From the NCBI RefSeq assembly GCF_040115645.1, contig NC_089571.1, positions 1 to 64,000 of the forward strand: a stretch of 64,000 nucleotides of DNA, written 5' to 3'. This DNA comes from Euwallacea fornicatus. Its lineage: Eukaryota > Arthropoda > Insecta > Coleoptera > Curculionidae. Position 1 is the first letter of the stretch; each line of letters starts with the position of its first letter. The notes under the pieces were generated by a model. The model did no database searches. It had not been told where the DNA came from and was given only the letters and a program-made list of their open reading frames with translations. This document shows positions 1 through 14,364 of the stretch, piece by piece. The translations under genes were made by a program, and so were the position numbers.

Positions 1-176
1 TTGTGACATTGTAAAGATCTCGTCGAGCTGATTAATTTGACACTTTGTTTAACAATGTTGGTCCTCATTTGCCGAAGTTATCGAGCTTCAAAGTTTGAAA
101 AGTCACAAAAGTTGTGTGTTTGAACTCATAAAGTACTATTTTTCATGGAAATTCAATAAGATGCAATCATGATGTG

Positions 177-410
177 TTTGAGCTCATAAAGTACTATTTT
201 TCTTGAAAGTTCAACAAGATGCAATCGGAATGTGTTGTGACATCTTCAAAATCTCGTCGATCAGATTAATTTGGCAGTTTGTTTAACAAATTTGGACTTC
301 ATTTGCCGAAGTTATCGAGCTTCAAAGTTTGAAAAGTCACAAAAGTTGTGTGTTTGAGCTCATAAAGTACTATTTTTCATGGAAATTCAACAAGATGCAA
401 TCATGATGTG
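177..410. repeat. Divergent tail and monomer with B-like states inside domain A
   Basis: The first tail (177-234) reads TTTTTCTTGAAAGTTCAAC, close to subfamily B, and then GCAATCGGAATG, seen nowhere else in the window. The following monomer (235-410) has CTCGTCGATC as in B, then CAGATTAATTTGGCAGTTTG with changes unique to it, and returns to ordinary subfamily A by about 290. It is the most diverged copy in the A domain. It may be a conversion tract or a remnant of an older boundary. Confidence 0.8.
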
Positions 411-762
411 TTGTGACATCTTCAAAATCTCGTCGAGCTGATTAATTTGACACTTTGTTTAACAAATTTGGACCTCATTTGCCGAAGTTATCGTGCTTCA
501 AAGTTTGAAAAGTCACAAAAGTTGTGTGTTTGAGCTCATAAAGTACTATTTTTCATGGAAATTCAACAAGATGCAATCATGATGTGTTGTGACATCTTCA
601 AAATCTCGTCGAGCTGATTAATTTGACACTTTGTTTAACAAATTTGGACCTCATTTGCCGAAGTTATCGTGCTTCAAAGTTTGAAAAGTCACAAAAGTTG
701 TGTGTTTGAGCTCATAAAGTACTATTTTTCATGGAAATTCAATAAGATGCAATCATGATGTG

Positions 763-3752
763 TTGTGACATCTTCAAAATCTCGTCGAGCTGATTAATTT
801 GACACTTTGTTTAACTATGTTGTTACTCATTTGCCGAATTTATCGAGCTTCAAAGTTTGAAAAGTCACAAAAGTTGTGTGTTTGAGCTCATAAAGTACTA
901 TTTTTCATGGAAATTCAATAAGATGCAATCATGATGTGTTGTGACATCTTCAAAATCTCGTCGAGCTGATTAATTTGACACTTTGTTTAACAAATTTGGA
1001 CCTCATTTGCCGAAGTTATCGAGCTTCAAAGTTTGAAAAGTCACAAAAGTTGTGTGTTTGAGCTCATAAAGTACTATTTTTCATGGAAATTCAACAAGAT
1101 GCAATCATGATGTGTTGTGACATCTTCAAAATCTCGGCGAGCTGATTAATTTGACACTTTGTTTAACAAATTTGGACCTCATTTGCCGAAGTTATCGAGC
1201 TTCAAAGTTTGAAAAGTCACAAAAGTTGTGTGTTTGAACTCATAAAGTACTATTTTTCATGGAAATTCAATAAGATGCAATCATGATGTGTTTGAGCTCA
1301 TAAAGTACTATTTTTCATGGAAATTCAATAAGATGCAATCATGATGTGTTGTGACATCTTCAAAATCTCGTCGAGCTGATTAATTTGACACTTTGTTTAA
1401 CTATGTTGTTACTCATTTGCCGAATTTATCGAGCTTCAAAGTTTGAAAAGTCACAAAAGTTGTGTGTTTGAGCTCATAAAGTACTATTTTTCATGGAAAT
1501 TCATTAAGATGCAATCATGATGTGTTGTGACATCTTCAAAATCTCGTCGAGCTGATTAATTTGACACTTTGTTTAACAAATTTGGACCTCATTTGCCGAA
1601 GTTATCGAGCTTCAAAGTTTGAAAAGTCACAAAAGTTGTGTGTTTGAGCTCATAAAGTACTATTTTTCATGGAAATTCAACAAGATGCAATCATGGTATG
1701 TTGTGACATTGTAAAGATCTCGTCGAGCTGATTAATTTGACACTTTGTTTAACAATGTTGGTCCTCATTTGCCGAAGTTATCGAGCTTCAAAGTTTGAAA
1801 AGTCACAAAAGTTGTGTGTTTGAACTCATAAAGTACTATTTTTCATGGAAATTCAACAAGATGCAATCATGGTATGTTGTGACATTGTAAAGATCTCGTC
1901 GAGCTGATTAATTTGACACTTTGTTTAACAATGTTGGTCCTCATTTGCCGAAGTTATCGAGCTTCAAAGTTTGAAAAGTCACAAAAGTTGTGTGTTTGAA
2001 CTCATAAAGTACTATTTTTCATGGAAATTCAATAAGATGCAATCATGATGTGTTTGAGCTCATAAAGTACTATTTTTCATGGAAATTCAACAAGATGCAA
2101 TCATGGTATGTTGTGACATTGTAAAGATCTCGTCGAGCTGATTAATTTGACACTTTGTTTAACAATGTTGGTCCTCATTTGCCGAAGTTATCGAGCTTCA
2201 AAGTTTGAAAAGTCACAAAAGTTGTGTGTTTGAACTCATAAAGTACTATTTTTCATGGAAATTCAACAAGATGCAATCATGGTATGTTGTGACATTGTAA
2301 AGATCTCGTCGAGCTGATTAATTTGACACTTTGTTTAACAATGTTGGTCCTCATTTGCCGAAGTTATCGAGCTTCAAAGTTTGAAAAGTCACAAAAGTTG
2401 TGTGTTTGAACTCATAAAGTACTATTTTTCATGGAAATTCAATAAGATGCAATCATGATGTGTTTGAGCTCATAAAGTACTATTTTTCATGGAAATTCAA
2501 TAAGATGCAATCATGATGTGTTGTGACATCTTCAAAATCTCGTCGAGCTGATTAATTTGACACTTTGTTTAACTATGTTGGTACTTATTTGCCGAATTTA
2601 TCGAGCTTCACAGTTTGAAAAGTCACAAAAGTTGTGTGTTTGAGCTCATAAAGTACTATTTTTCATGGAAATTCCACAAGATGCAACCATGATGTGTTGT
2701 GACATCTTCAAAATCTCGTCGAGCTGATTAATTTGACACTTTGTTTAACAAATTTGGACTTCATTTGCCGAAGTTATCGAGCTTCAAAGTTTGAAAAGTC
2801 ACAAAAGTTGTGTGTTTGAGCTCATAAAGTACTATTTTTCATGGAAATTCAACAAGATGCAATCATGATGTGTTGTGACATCTTCAAAATCTCGTCGAGC
2901 TGATTAATTTGACACTTTGTTTACCAAATTTGGACCTCATTTGCCGAAGTTATCGTGCTTCAAAGTTTGAAAAGTCACAAAAGTTGTGTGTTTGAGCTCA
3001 TAAAGTACTATTTTTCATGGAAATTCAACAAGATGCAATGATGATGTGTTGTGACATCTTCAAAATCTCGTCGAGCTGATTAATTTGACACTTTGTTTAA
3101 CAAATTTGGACCTCATTTGCCGAAGTTATCGAGCTTCAAAGTTTGAAAAGTCACAAAAGTTGTGTGTTTGAGCTCATAAAGTACTATTTTTCATGGAAAT
3201 TCAATAAGATGCAATCATGATGTGTTGTGACATCTTCAAAATCTCGTCGAGCTGATTAATTTGACACTTTGTTTAACAAATTTGGACCTCATTTGCCGAA
3301 TTTATCGAGCTTCAAAGTTTGAAAAGTCACAAAAGTTGTGTGTTTGAGCTCATAAAGTACTATTTTTCATGGAAATTCAACAAGATGCAATCATGATGTG
3401 TTGTGACATCTTCAAAATCTCGTCGAGCTGATTAATTTGACACTTTGTTTAACAAATTTGGACCTCATTTGCCGAAGTTATCGTGCTTCAAAGTTTGAAA
3501 AGTCACAAAAGTTGTGTGTTTGAGCTCATAAAGTACTATTTTTCATGGAAATTCAACAAGATGCAATCATGATGTGTTGTGACATCTTCAAAATCTCGTC
3601 GAGCTGATTAATTTGACACTTTGTTTAACAAATTTGGACCTCATTTGCCGAAGTTATCGAGCTTCAAAGTTTGAAAAGTCACAAAAGTTGTGTGTTTGAG
3701 CTCATAAAGTACTATTTTTCATGGAAATTCAATAAGATGCAATCATGATGTG
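763..3752. repeat. A-domain HOR, reference copy, period 2,990 bp
   Basis: This block holds 16 full monomers and three tails, followed by a re-start of the same order. Markers in sequence are TTAACTATGTTGTTAC (unit 763), CTCGGCGAG with tail (1115), TTAACTATGTTGTTAC (1349), a run of ATTGTAAAGATC units with tails (1701-2520), a unit with CACAGTTTG and ATTCCACAAG (2521), then ATCGTGCTTC and CCGAATTTATC units. The next copy begins at 3,753, and the CTCGGCGAG marker moves from unit 1115 to unit 4105, a shift of 2,990 bp. Confidence 0.85.
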
Positions 3753-6156
3753 TTGTGACATCTTCAAAATCTCGTCGAGCTGATTAATTTGACACTTTGT
3801 TTAACTATGTTGTTACTCATTTGCCGAATTTATCGAGCTTCAAAGTTTGAAAAGTCACAAAAGTTGTGTGTTTGAGCTCATAAAGTACTATTTTTCATGG
3901 AAATTCAATAAGATGCAATCATGATGTGTTGTGACATCTTCAAAATCTCGTCGAGCTGATTAATTTGACACTTTGTTTAACAAATTTGGACCTCATTTGC
4001 CGAAGTTATCGAGCTTCAAAATTTGAAAAGTCACAAAAGTTGTGTGTTTGAGCTCATAAAGTACTATTTTTCATGGAAATTCAACAAGATGCAATCATGA
4101 TGTGTTGTGACATCTTCAAAATCTCGGCGAGCTGATTAATTTGACACTTTGTTTAACAAATTTGGACCTCATTTGCCGAAGTTATCGAGCTTCAAAGTTT
4201 GAAAAGTCACAAAAGTTGTGTGTTTGAACTCATAAAGTACTATTTTTCATGGAAATTCAATAAGATGCAATCATGATGTGTTTGAGCTCATAAAGTACTA
4301 TTTTTCATGGAAATTCAATAAGATGCAATCATGATGTGTTGTGACATCTTCAAAATCTCGTCGAGCTGATTAATTTGACACTTTGTTTAACTATGTTGTT
4401 ACTCATTTGCCGAATTTATCGAGCTTCAAAGTTTGAAAAGTCACAAAAGTTGTGTGTTTGAGCTCATAAAGTACTATTTTTCATGGAAATTCATTAAGAT
4501 GCAATCATGATGTGTTGTGACATCTTCAAAATCTCGTCGAGCTGATTAATTTGACACTTTGTTTAACAAATTTGGACCTCATTTGCCGAAGTTATCGAGC
4601 TTCAAAGTTTGAAAAGTCACAAAAGTTGTGTGTTTGAGCTCATAAAGTACTATTTTTCATGGAAATTCAACAAGATGCAATCATGGTATGTTGTGACATT
4701 GTAAAGATCTCGTCGAGCTGATTAATTTGACACTTTGTTTAACAATGTTGGTCCTCATTTGCCGAAGTTATCGAGCTTCAAAGTTTGAAAAGTCACAAAA
4801 GTTGTGTGTTTGAACTCATAAAGTACTATTTTTCATGGAAATTCAACAAGATGCAATCATGGTATGTTGTGACATTGTAAAGATCTCGTCGAGCTGATTA
4901 ATTTGACACTTTGTTTAACAATGTTGGTCCTCATTTGCCGAAGTTATCGAGCTTCAAAGTTTGAAAAGTCACAAAAGTTGTGTGTTTGAACTCATAAAGT
5001 ACTATTTTTCATGGAAATTCAATAAGATGCAATCATGATGTGTTTGAGCTCATAAAGTACTATTTTTCATGGAAATTCAACAAGATGCAATCATGGTATG
5101 TTGTGACATTGTAAAGATCTCGTCGAGCTGATTAATTTGACACTTTGTTTAACAATGTTGGTCCTCATTTGCCGAAGTTATCGAGCTTCAAAGTTTGAAA
5201 AGTCACAAAAGTTGTGTGTTTGAACTCATAAAGTACTATTTTTCATGGAAATTCAACAAGATGCAATCATGGTATGTTGTGACATTGTAAAGATCTCGTC
5301 GAGCTGATTAATTTGACACTTTGTTTAACAATGTTGGTCCTCATTTGCCGAAGTTATCGAGCTTCAAAGTTTGAAAAGTCACAAAAGTTGTGTGTTTGAA
5401 CTCATAAAGTACTATTTTTCATGGAAATTCAATAAGATGCAATCATGATGTGTTGTGACATCTTCAAAATCTCGTCGAGCTGATTAATTTGACACTTTGT
5501 TTAACTATGTTGGTACTTATTTGCCGAATTTATCGAGCTTCACAGTTTGAAAAGTCACAAAAGTTGTGTGTTTGAGCTCATAAAGTACTATTTTTCATGG
5601 AAATTCCACAAGATGCAACCATGATGTGTTGTGACATCTTCAAAATCTCGTCGAGCTGATTAATTTGACACTTTGTTTAACAAATTTGGACTTCATTTGC
5701 CGAAGTTATCGAGCTTCAAAGTTTGAAAAGTCACAAAAGTTGTGTGTTTGAGCTCATAAAGTACTATTTTTCATGGAAATTCAACAAGATGCAATCATGA
5801 TGTGTTGTGACATCTTCAAAATCTCGTCGAGCTGATTAATTTGACACTTTGTTTAACAAATTTGGACCTCATTTGCCGAAGTTATCGTGCTTCAAAGTTT
5901 GAAAAGTCACAAAAGTTGTGTGTTTGAGCTCATAAAGTACTATTTTTCATGGAAATTCAACAAGATGCAATGATGATGTGTTGTGACATCTTCAAAATCT
6001 CGTCGAGCTGATTAATTTGACACTTTGTTTAACAAATTTGGACCTCATTTGCCGAAGTTATCGAGCTTTAAAGTTTGAAAAGTCACAAAAGTTGTGTGTT
6101 TGAGCTCATAAAGTACTATTTTTCATGGAAATTCAATAAGATGCAATCATGATGTG
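3753..6156. repeat. A-domain HOR, shortened second copy
   Basis: This copy follows the order of 763-3752 at +2,990 bp up to unit 5277. It then lacks the 58-bp tail that the first copy has at 2463-2520, so the CACAGTTTG unit sits at 5453, a shift of 2,932. After the unit at 5981 the order jumps to a TTAACTATGTTGTTAC unit at 6157, so three monomers equivalent to 3225-3752 are missing. It shows that HOR length changes by whole monomers or whole tails. Confidence 0.75.
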
Positions 6157-6566
6157 TTGTGACATCTTCAAAATCTCGTCGAGCTGATTAATTTGACACT
6201 TTGTTTAACTATGTTGTTACTCATTTGCCGAATTTATCGAGCTTCAAAGTTTGAAAAGTCACAAAAGTTGTGTGTTTGAGCTCATAAAGTACTATTTTTC
6301 ATGGAAATTCAATAAGATGCAATCATGATGTGTTGTGACATCTTCAAAATCTCGTCGAGCTGATTAATTTGACACTTTGTTTAACAATGTTGGTCCTCAT
6401 TTGCCGAAGTTATCGAGCTTCAAAGTTTGAAAAGTCACAAAAGTTGTGTGTTTGAACTCATAAAGTACTATTTTTCATGGAAATTCAATAAGATGCAATC
6501 ATGATGTGTTTGAGCTCATAAAGTACTATTTTTCATGGAAATTCAACAAGATGCAATCATGGTATG

Positions 6567-9500
6567 TTGTGACATTGTAAAGATCTCGTCGAGCTGATTA
6601 ATTTGACACTTTGTTTAACAATGTTGGTCCTCATTTGCCGAAGTTATCGAGCTTCAAAGTTTGAAAAGTCACAAAAGTTGTGTGTTTGAACTCATAAAGT
6701 ACTATTTTTCATGGAAATTCAACAAGATGCAATCATGGTATGTTGTGACATTGTAAAGATCTCGTCGAGCTGATTAATTTGACACTTTGTTTAACAATGT
6801 TGGTCCTCATTTGCCGAAGTTATCGAGCTTCAAAGTTTGAAAAGTCACAAAAGTTGTGTGTTTGAACTCATAAAGTACTATTTTTCATGGAAATTCAATA
6901 AGATGCAATCATGATGTGTTTGAGCTCATAAAGTACTATTTTTCATGGAAATTCAATAAGATGCAATCATGATGTGTTGTGACATCTTCAAAATCTCGTC
7001 GAGCTGATTAATTTGACACTTTGTTTAACTATGTTGGTACTTATTTGCCGAATTTATCGAGCTTCACAGTTTGAAAAGTCACAAAAGTTGTGTGTTTGAG
7101 CTCATAAAGTACTATTTTTCATGGAAATTCCACAAGATGCAACCATGATGTGTTGTGACATCTTCAAAATCTCGTCGAGCTGATTAATTTGACACTTTGT
7201 TTAACAAATTTGGACTTCATTTGCCGAAGTTATCGAGCTTCAAAGTTTGAAAAGTCACAAAAGTTGTGTGTTTGAGCTCATAAAGTACTATTTTTCATGG
7301 AAATTCAACAAGATGCAATCATGATGTGTTGTGACATCTTCAAAATCTCGTCGAGCTGATTAATTTGACACTTTGTTTAACAAATTTGGACCTCATTTGC
7401 CGAAGTTATCGTGCTTCAAAGTTTGAAAAGTCACAAAAGTTGTGTGTTTGAGCTCATAAAGTACTATTTTTCATGGAAATTCAACAAGATGCAATGATGA
7501 TGTGTTGTGACATCTTCAAAATCTCGTCGAGCTGATTAATTTGACACTTTGTTTAACAAATTTGGACCTCATTTGCCGAAGTTATCGAGCTTCAAAGTTT
7601 GAAAAGTCACAAAAGTTGTGTGTTTGAGCTCATAAAGTACTATTTTTCATGGAAATTCAATAAGATGCAATCATGATGTGTTGTGACATCTTCAAAATCT
7701 CGTCGAGCTGATTAATTTGACACTTTGTTTAACAAATTTGGACCTCATTTGCCGAATTTATCGAGCTTCAAAGTTTGAAAAGTCACAAAAGTTGTGTGTT
7801 TGAGCTCATAAAGTACTATTTTTCATGGAAATTCAACAAGATGCAATCATGATGTGTTGTGACATCTTCAAAATCTCGTCGAGCTGATTAATTTGACACT
7901 TTGTTTAACAAATTTGGACCTCATTTGCCGAAGTTATCGTGCTTCAAAGTTTGAAAAGTCACAAAAGTTGTGTGTTTGAGCTCATAAAGTACTATTTTTC
8001 ATGGAAATTCAACAAGATGCAATCATGATGTGTTGTGACATCTTCAAAATCTCGTCGAGCTGATTAATTTGACACTTTGTTTAACAAATTTGGACCTCAT
8101 TTGCCGAAGTTATCGAGCTTCAAAGTTTGAAAAGTCACAAAAGTTGTGTGTTTGAGCTCATAAAGTACTATTTTTCATGGAAATTCAATAAGATGCAATC
8201 ATGATGTGTTGTGACATCTTCAAAATCTCGTCGAGCTGATTAATTTGACACTTTGTTTAACAAATTTGGACCTCATTTGCCGAAGTTATCGAGCTTCAAA
8301 GTTTGAAAAGTCACAAAAGTTGTGTGTTTGAGCTCATAAAGTACTATTTTTCATGGAAATTCAACAAGATGCAATCATGATGTGTTGTGACATCTTCAAA
8401 ATCTCGGCGAGCTGATTAATTTGACACTTTGTTTAACAAATTTGGACCTCATTTGCCGAAGTTATCGAGCTTCAAAGTTTGAAAAGTCACAAAAGTTGTG
8501 TGTTTGAACTCATAAAGTACTATTTTTCATGGAAATTCAATAAGATGCAATCATGATGTGTTTGAGCTCATAAAGTACTATTTTTCATGGAAATTCAATA
8601 AGATGCAATCATGATGTGTTGTGACATCTTCAAAATCTCGTCGAGCTGATTAATTTGACACTTTGTTTAACTATGTTGTTACTCATTTGCCGAATTTATC
8701 GAGCTTCAAAGTTTGAAAAGTCACAAAAGTTGTGTGTTTGAGCTCATAAAGTACTATTTTTCATGGAAATTCATTAAGATGCAATCATGATGTGTTGTGA
8801 CATCTTCAAAATCTCGTCGAGCTGATTAATTTGACACTTTGTTTAACAAATTTGGACCTCATTTGCCGAAGTTATCGAGCTTCAAAGTTTGAAAAGTCAC
8901 AAAAGTTGTGTGTTTGAGCTCATAAAGTACTATTTTTCATGGAAATTCAACAAGATGCAATCATGGTATGTTGTGACATTGTAAAGATCTCGTCGAGCTG
9001 ATTAATTTGACACTTTGTTTAACAATGTTGGTCCTCATTTGCCGAAGTTATCGAGCTTCAAAGTTTGAAAAGTCACAAAAGTTGTGTGTTTGAACTCATA
9101 AAGTACTATTTTTCATGGAAATTCAACAAGATGCAATCATGGTATGTTGTGACATTGTAAAGATCTCGTCGAGCTGATTAATTTGACACTTTGTTTAACA
9201 ATGTTGGTCCTCATTTGCCGAAGTTATCGAGCTTCAAAGTTTGAAAAGTCACAAAAGTTGTGTGTTTGAACTCATAAAGTACTATTTTTCATGGAAATTC
9301 AATAAGATGCAATCATGATGTGTTTGAGCTCATAAAGTACTATTTTTCATGGAAATTCAACAAGATGCAATCATGGTATGTTGTGACATTGTAAAGATCT
9401 CGTCGAGCTGATTAATTTGACACTTTGTTTAACAATGTTGGTCCTCATTTGCCGAAGTTATCGAGCTTCAAAGTTTGAAAAGTCACAAAAGTTGTGTGTT

Positions 9501-9966
9501 TGAACTCATAAAGTACTATTTTTCATGGAAATTCAACAAGATGCAATCATGGTATGTTGTGACATTGTAAAGATCTCGTCGAGCTGATTAATTTGACACT
9601 TTGTTTAACAATGTTGGTCCTCATTTGCCGAAGTTATCGAGCTTCAAAGTTTGAAAAGTCACAAAAGTTGTGTGTTTGAACTCATAAAGTACTATTTTTC
9701 ATGGAAATTCAATAAGATGCAATCATGATGTGTTTGAGCTCATAAAGTACTATTTTTCATGGAAATTCAATAAGATGCAATCATGATGTGTTGTGACATC
9801 TTCAAAATCTCGTCGAGCTGATTAATTTGACACTTTGTTTAACTATGTTGGTACTTATTTGCCGAATTTATCGAGCTTCACAGTTTGAAAAGTCACAAAA
9901 GTTGTGTGTTTGAGCTCATAAAGTACTATTTTTCATGGAAATTCAACAAGATGCAATGATGATGTG
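6567..9966. repeat. A-domain HOR, third copy
   Basis: Units from 6567 to about 8208 follow those from 2111 to 3752 at +4,456 bp (2521 to 6977, 3225 to 7681, 3577 to 8033). From the CTCGGCGAG unit at 8385 the shift from the second copy is 4,280 bp, 176 bp less than it would otherwise be, because the unit equivalent to 3753 is absent. The tail missing from the second copy is present here at 9733-9790. The CACAGTTTG marker closes the series in unit 9791. Confidence 0.75.
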
Positions 9967-12900
9967 TTGTGACATCTTCAAAATCTCGTCGAGCTGATTA
10001 ATTTGACACTTTGTTTAACAAATTTGGACCTCATTTGCCGAAGTTATCGAGCTTTAAAGTTTGAAAAGTCACAAAAGTTGTGTGTTTGAGCTCATAAAGT
10101 ACTATTTTTCATGGAAATTCAATAAGATGCAATCATGATGTGTTGTGACATCTTCAAAATCTCGTCGAGCTGATTAATTTGACACTTTGTTTAACTATGT
10201 TGTTACTCATTTGCCGAATTTATCGAGCTTCAAAGTTTGAAAAGTCACAAAAGTTGTGTGTTTGAGCTCATAAAGTACTATTTTTCATGGAAATTCAACA
10301 AGATGCAATCATGATGTGTTGTGACATCTTCAAAATCTCGTCGAGCTGATTAATTTGACACTTTGTTTAACAAATTTGGACTTCATTTGCCGAAGTTATC
10401 GAGCTTCAAAGTTTGAAAAGTCACAAAAGTTGTGTGTTTGAGCTCATAAAGTACTATTTTTCATGGAAATTCAACAAGATGCAATCATGATGTGTTGTGA
10501 CATCTTCAAAATCTCGTCGAGCTGATTAATTTGACACTTTGTTTAACAAATTTGGACCTCATTTGCCGAAGTTATCGTGCTTCAAAGTTTGAAAAGTCAC
10601 AAAAGTTGTGTGTTTGAGCTCATAAAGTACTATTTTTCATGGAAATTCAACAAGATGCAATCATGATGTGTTGTGACATCTTCAAAATCTCGTCGAGCTG
10701 ATTAATTTGACACTTTGTTTAACAAATTTGGACCTCATTTGCCGAAGTTATCGAGCTTCAAAGTTTGAAAAGTCACAAAAGTTGTGTGTTTGAGCTCATA
10801 AAGTACTATTTTTCATGGAAATTCAATAAGATGCAATCATGATGTGTTGTGACATCTTCAAAATCTCGTCGAGCTGATTAATTTGACACTTTGTTTAACA
10901 AATTTGGACCTCATTTGCCGAAGTTATCGAGCTTCAAAGTTTGAAAAGTCACAAAAGTTGTGTGTTTGAGCTCATAAAGTACTATTTTTCATGGAAATTC
11001 AATAAGATGCAATCATGATGTGTTGTGACATCTTCAAAATCTCGTCGAGCAGATTAATTTGACACTTTGTTTAACAAATTTGGACCTCATTTGCCGAAGT
11101 TATCGAGCTTCAAAGTTTGAAAAGTCACAAAAGTTGTGTGTTTGAGCTCATAAAGTACTATTTTTCATGGAAATTCAACAAGATGCAATCATGATGTGTT
11201 GTGACATCTTCAAAATCTCGTCCAGCTGATTAATTTGACACTTTGTTTAACAAATTTGGACCTCATTTGCCGAAGTTATCGAGCTTCAAAGTTTGAAAAG
11301 TCACAAAAGTTGTGTGTTTGAGCTCATAAAGTACTATTTTTCATGGAAATTCAATAAGATGCAATCATGATGTGTTGTGACATCTTCAAAATCTCGTCGA
11401 GCTGATTAATTTGACACTTTGTTTAACAAATTTGGACCTCATTTGCCGAAGTTATCGAGCTTCAAAGTTTGAAAAGTCACAAAAGTTGTGTGTTTGAGCT
11501 CATAAAGTACTATTTTTCATGGAAATTCAACAAGATGCAATCATGATGTGTTGTGACATCTTCAAAATCTCGTCCAGCTGATTAATTTGACACTTTGTTT
11601 AACAAATTTGGACCTCATTTGCCGAAGTTATCGAGCTTCAAAGTTTGAAAAGTCACAAAAGTTGTGTGTTTGAGCTCATAAAGTACTATTTTTCATGGAA
11701 ATTCAATAAGATGCAATCATGATGTGTTGTGACATCTTCAAAATCTCGTCGAGCTGATTAATTTGACACTTTGTTTAACTATGTTGTTACTCATTTGCCG
11801 AATTTATCGAGCTTCAAAGTTTGAAAAGTCACAAAAGTTGTGTGTTTGAGCTCATAAAGTACTATTTTTCATGGAAATTCAACAAGATGCAATCATGATG
11901 TGTTGTGACATCTTCAAAATCTCGTCGAGCTGATTAATTTGACACTTTGTTTAACAAATTTGGACCTCATTTGCCGAAGTTATCGAGCTTCAAAATTTGA
12001 AAAGTCACAAAAGTTGTGTGTTTGAGCACATAAAGTACTATTTTTCATGGAAATTCAACAAGATGCAATCATGGTATGTTGTGACATTGTAAAGATCTCG
12101 TCGAGCTGATTAATTTGACACTTTGTTTAACAATGTTGGTCCTCATTTGCCGAAGTTATCGAGCTTCAAAGTTTGAAAAGTCACAAAAGTTGTGTGTTTG
12201 AACTCATAAAGTACTATTTTTCATGGAAATTCAATAAGATGCAATCATGATGTGTTTGAGCTCATAAAGTACTATTTTTCATGGAAATTCAATAAGATGC
12301 AATCATGATGTGTTGTGACATCTTCAAAATCTCGTCGAGCTGATTAATTTGACACTTTGTTTAACTATGTTGGTACTTATTTGCCGAATTTATCGAGCTT
12401 CAAAGTTTGAAAAGTCACAAAAGTTGTGTGTTTGAGCTCATAAAGTACTATTTTTCATGGAAATTCAACAAGATGCAATCATGATGTGTTGTGACATCTT
12501 CAAAATCTCGTCGAGCTGATTAATTTGACACTTTGTTTAACAAATTTGGACTTCATTTGCCGAAGTTATCGAGCTTCAAAGTTTGAAAAGTCACAAAAGT
12601 TGTGTGTTTGAGCTCATAAAGTACTATTTTTCATGGAAATTCAACAAGATGCAATCATGATGTGTTGTGACATCTTCAAAATCTCGTCGAGCTGATTAAT
12701 TTGACACTTTGTTTAACAAATTTGGACCTCATTTGCCGAAGTTATCGTGCTTCAAAGTTTGAAAAGTCACAAAAGTTGTGTGTTTGAGCTCATAAAGTAC
12801 TATTTTTCATGGAAATTCAACAAGATGCAATCATGATGTGTTGTGACATCTTCAAAATCTCGTCGAGCTGATTAATTTGACACTTTGTTTAACAAATTTG

Positions 12901-14364
12901 GACCTCATTTGCCGAAGTTATCGAGCTTCAAAGTTTGAAAAGTCACAAAAGTTGTGTGTTTGAGCTCATAAAGTACTATTTTTCATGGAAATTCAATAAG
13001 ATGCAATCATGATGTGTTGTGACATCTTCAAAATCTCGTCGAGCTGATTAATTTGACACTTTGTTTAACTATGTTGTTACTCATTTGCCGAATTTATCGA
13101 GCTTCAAAGTTTGAAAAGTCACAAAAGTTGTGTGTTTGAGCTCATAAAGTACTATTTTTCATGGAAATTCAACAAGATGCAATCATGATGTGTTGTGACA
13201 TCTTCAAAATCTCGTCGAGCTGATTAATTTGACATCTTGTTTAACAAATTTGGACCTCATTTGCCGAAGTTATCGAGCTTCAAAGTTTGAAAAGTCACAA
13301 AAGTTGTGTGTTTGAGCTCATAAAGTACTATTTTTCATGGAAATTCAACAAGATGCAATCATGGTATGTTGTGACATTGTAAAGATCTCGTCGAGCTGAT
13401 TAATTTGACACTTTGTTTAACAAATTTGGACCTCATTTGCCGAAGTTATCGAGCTTCAAAGTTTGAAAAGTCACAAAAGTTGTGTGTTTGAGCTCATAAA
13501 GTACTATTTTTCATGGAAATTCAATAAGATGCAATCATGATGTGTTGTGACATCTTCAAAATCTCGTCGAGCTGATTAATTTGACACTTTGTTTAACTAT
13601 GTTGTTACTCATTTGCCGAATTTATCGAGCTTCAAAGTTTGAAAAGTCACAAAAGTTGTGTGTTTGAGCTCATAAAGTACTATTTTTCATGGAAATTCAA
13701 CAAGATGCAATCATGATGTGTTGTGACATCTTCAAAATCTCGTCGAGCTGATTAATTTGACACTTTGTTTAACAAATTTGGACCTCATTTGCCGAAGTTA
13801 TCGAGCTTCAAAATTTGAAAAGTCACAAAAGTTGTGTGTTTGAACTCATAAAGTACTATTTTTCATGGAAATTCAACAAGATGCAATCATGGTATGTTGT
13901 GACATTGTAAAGATCTCGTCGAGCTGATTAATTTGACACTTTGTTTAACAATGTTGGTCCTCATTTGCCGAAGTTATCGAGCTTCAAAGTTTGAAAAGTC
14001 ACAAAAGTTGTGTGTTTGAACTCATAAAGTACTATTTTTCATGGAAATTCAATAAGATGCAATCATGATGTGTTTGAGCTCATAAAGTACTATTTTTCAT
14101 GGAAATTCAACAAGATGCAATCATGGTATGTTGTGACATTGTAAAGATCTCGTCGAGCTGATTAATTTGACACTTTGTTTAACAATGTTGGTCCTCATTT
14201 GCCGAAGTTATCGAGCTTCAAAGTTTGAAAAGTCACAAAAGTTGTGTGTTTGAACTCATAAAGTACTATTTTTCATGGAAATTCAATAAGATGCAATCAT
14301 GATGTGTTTGAGCTCATAAAGTACTATTTTTCATGGAAATTCAATAAGATGCAATCATGATGTG
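9967..14364. repeat. A-domain mixed monomers with shorter repeats
   Basis: This stretch is subfamily A throughout but does not keep the 2,990-bp order. CTCGTCCAGC units at 11,199 and 11,551 lie 352 bp apart, so a two-monomer step was copied there. Only three tails occur, at 12255, 14073 and 14307. Units with TTCAAAATTTGAA, the centre base otherwise typical of B, appear from 11,903 onward. A gene-free stretch; nothing but satellite is present. Confidence 0.8.
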
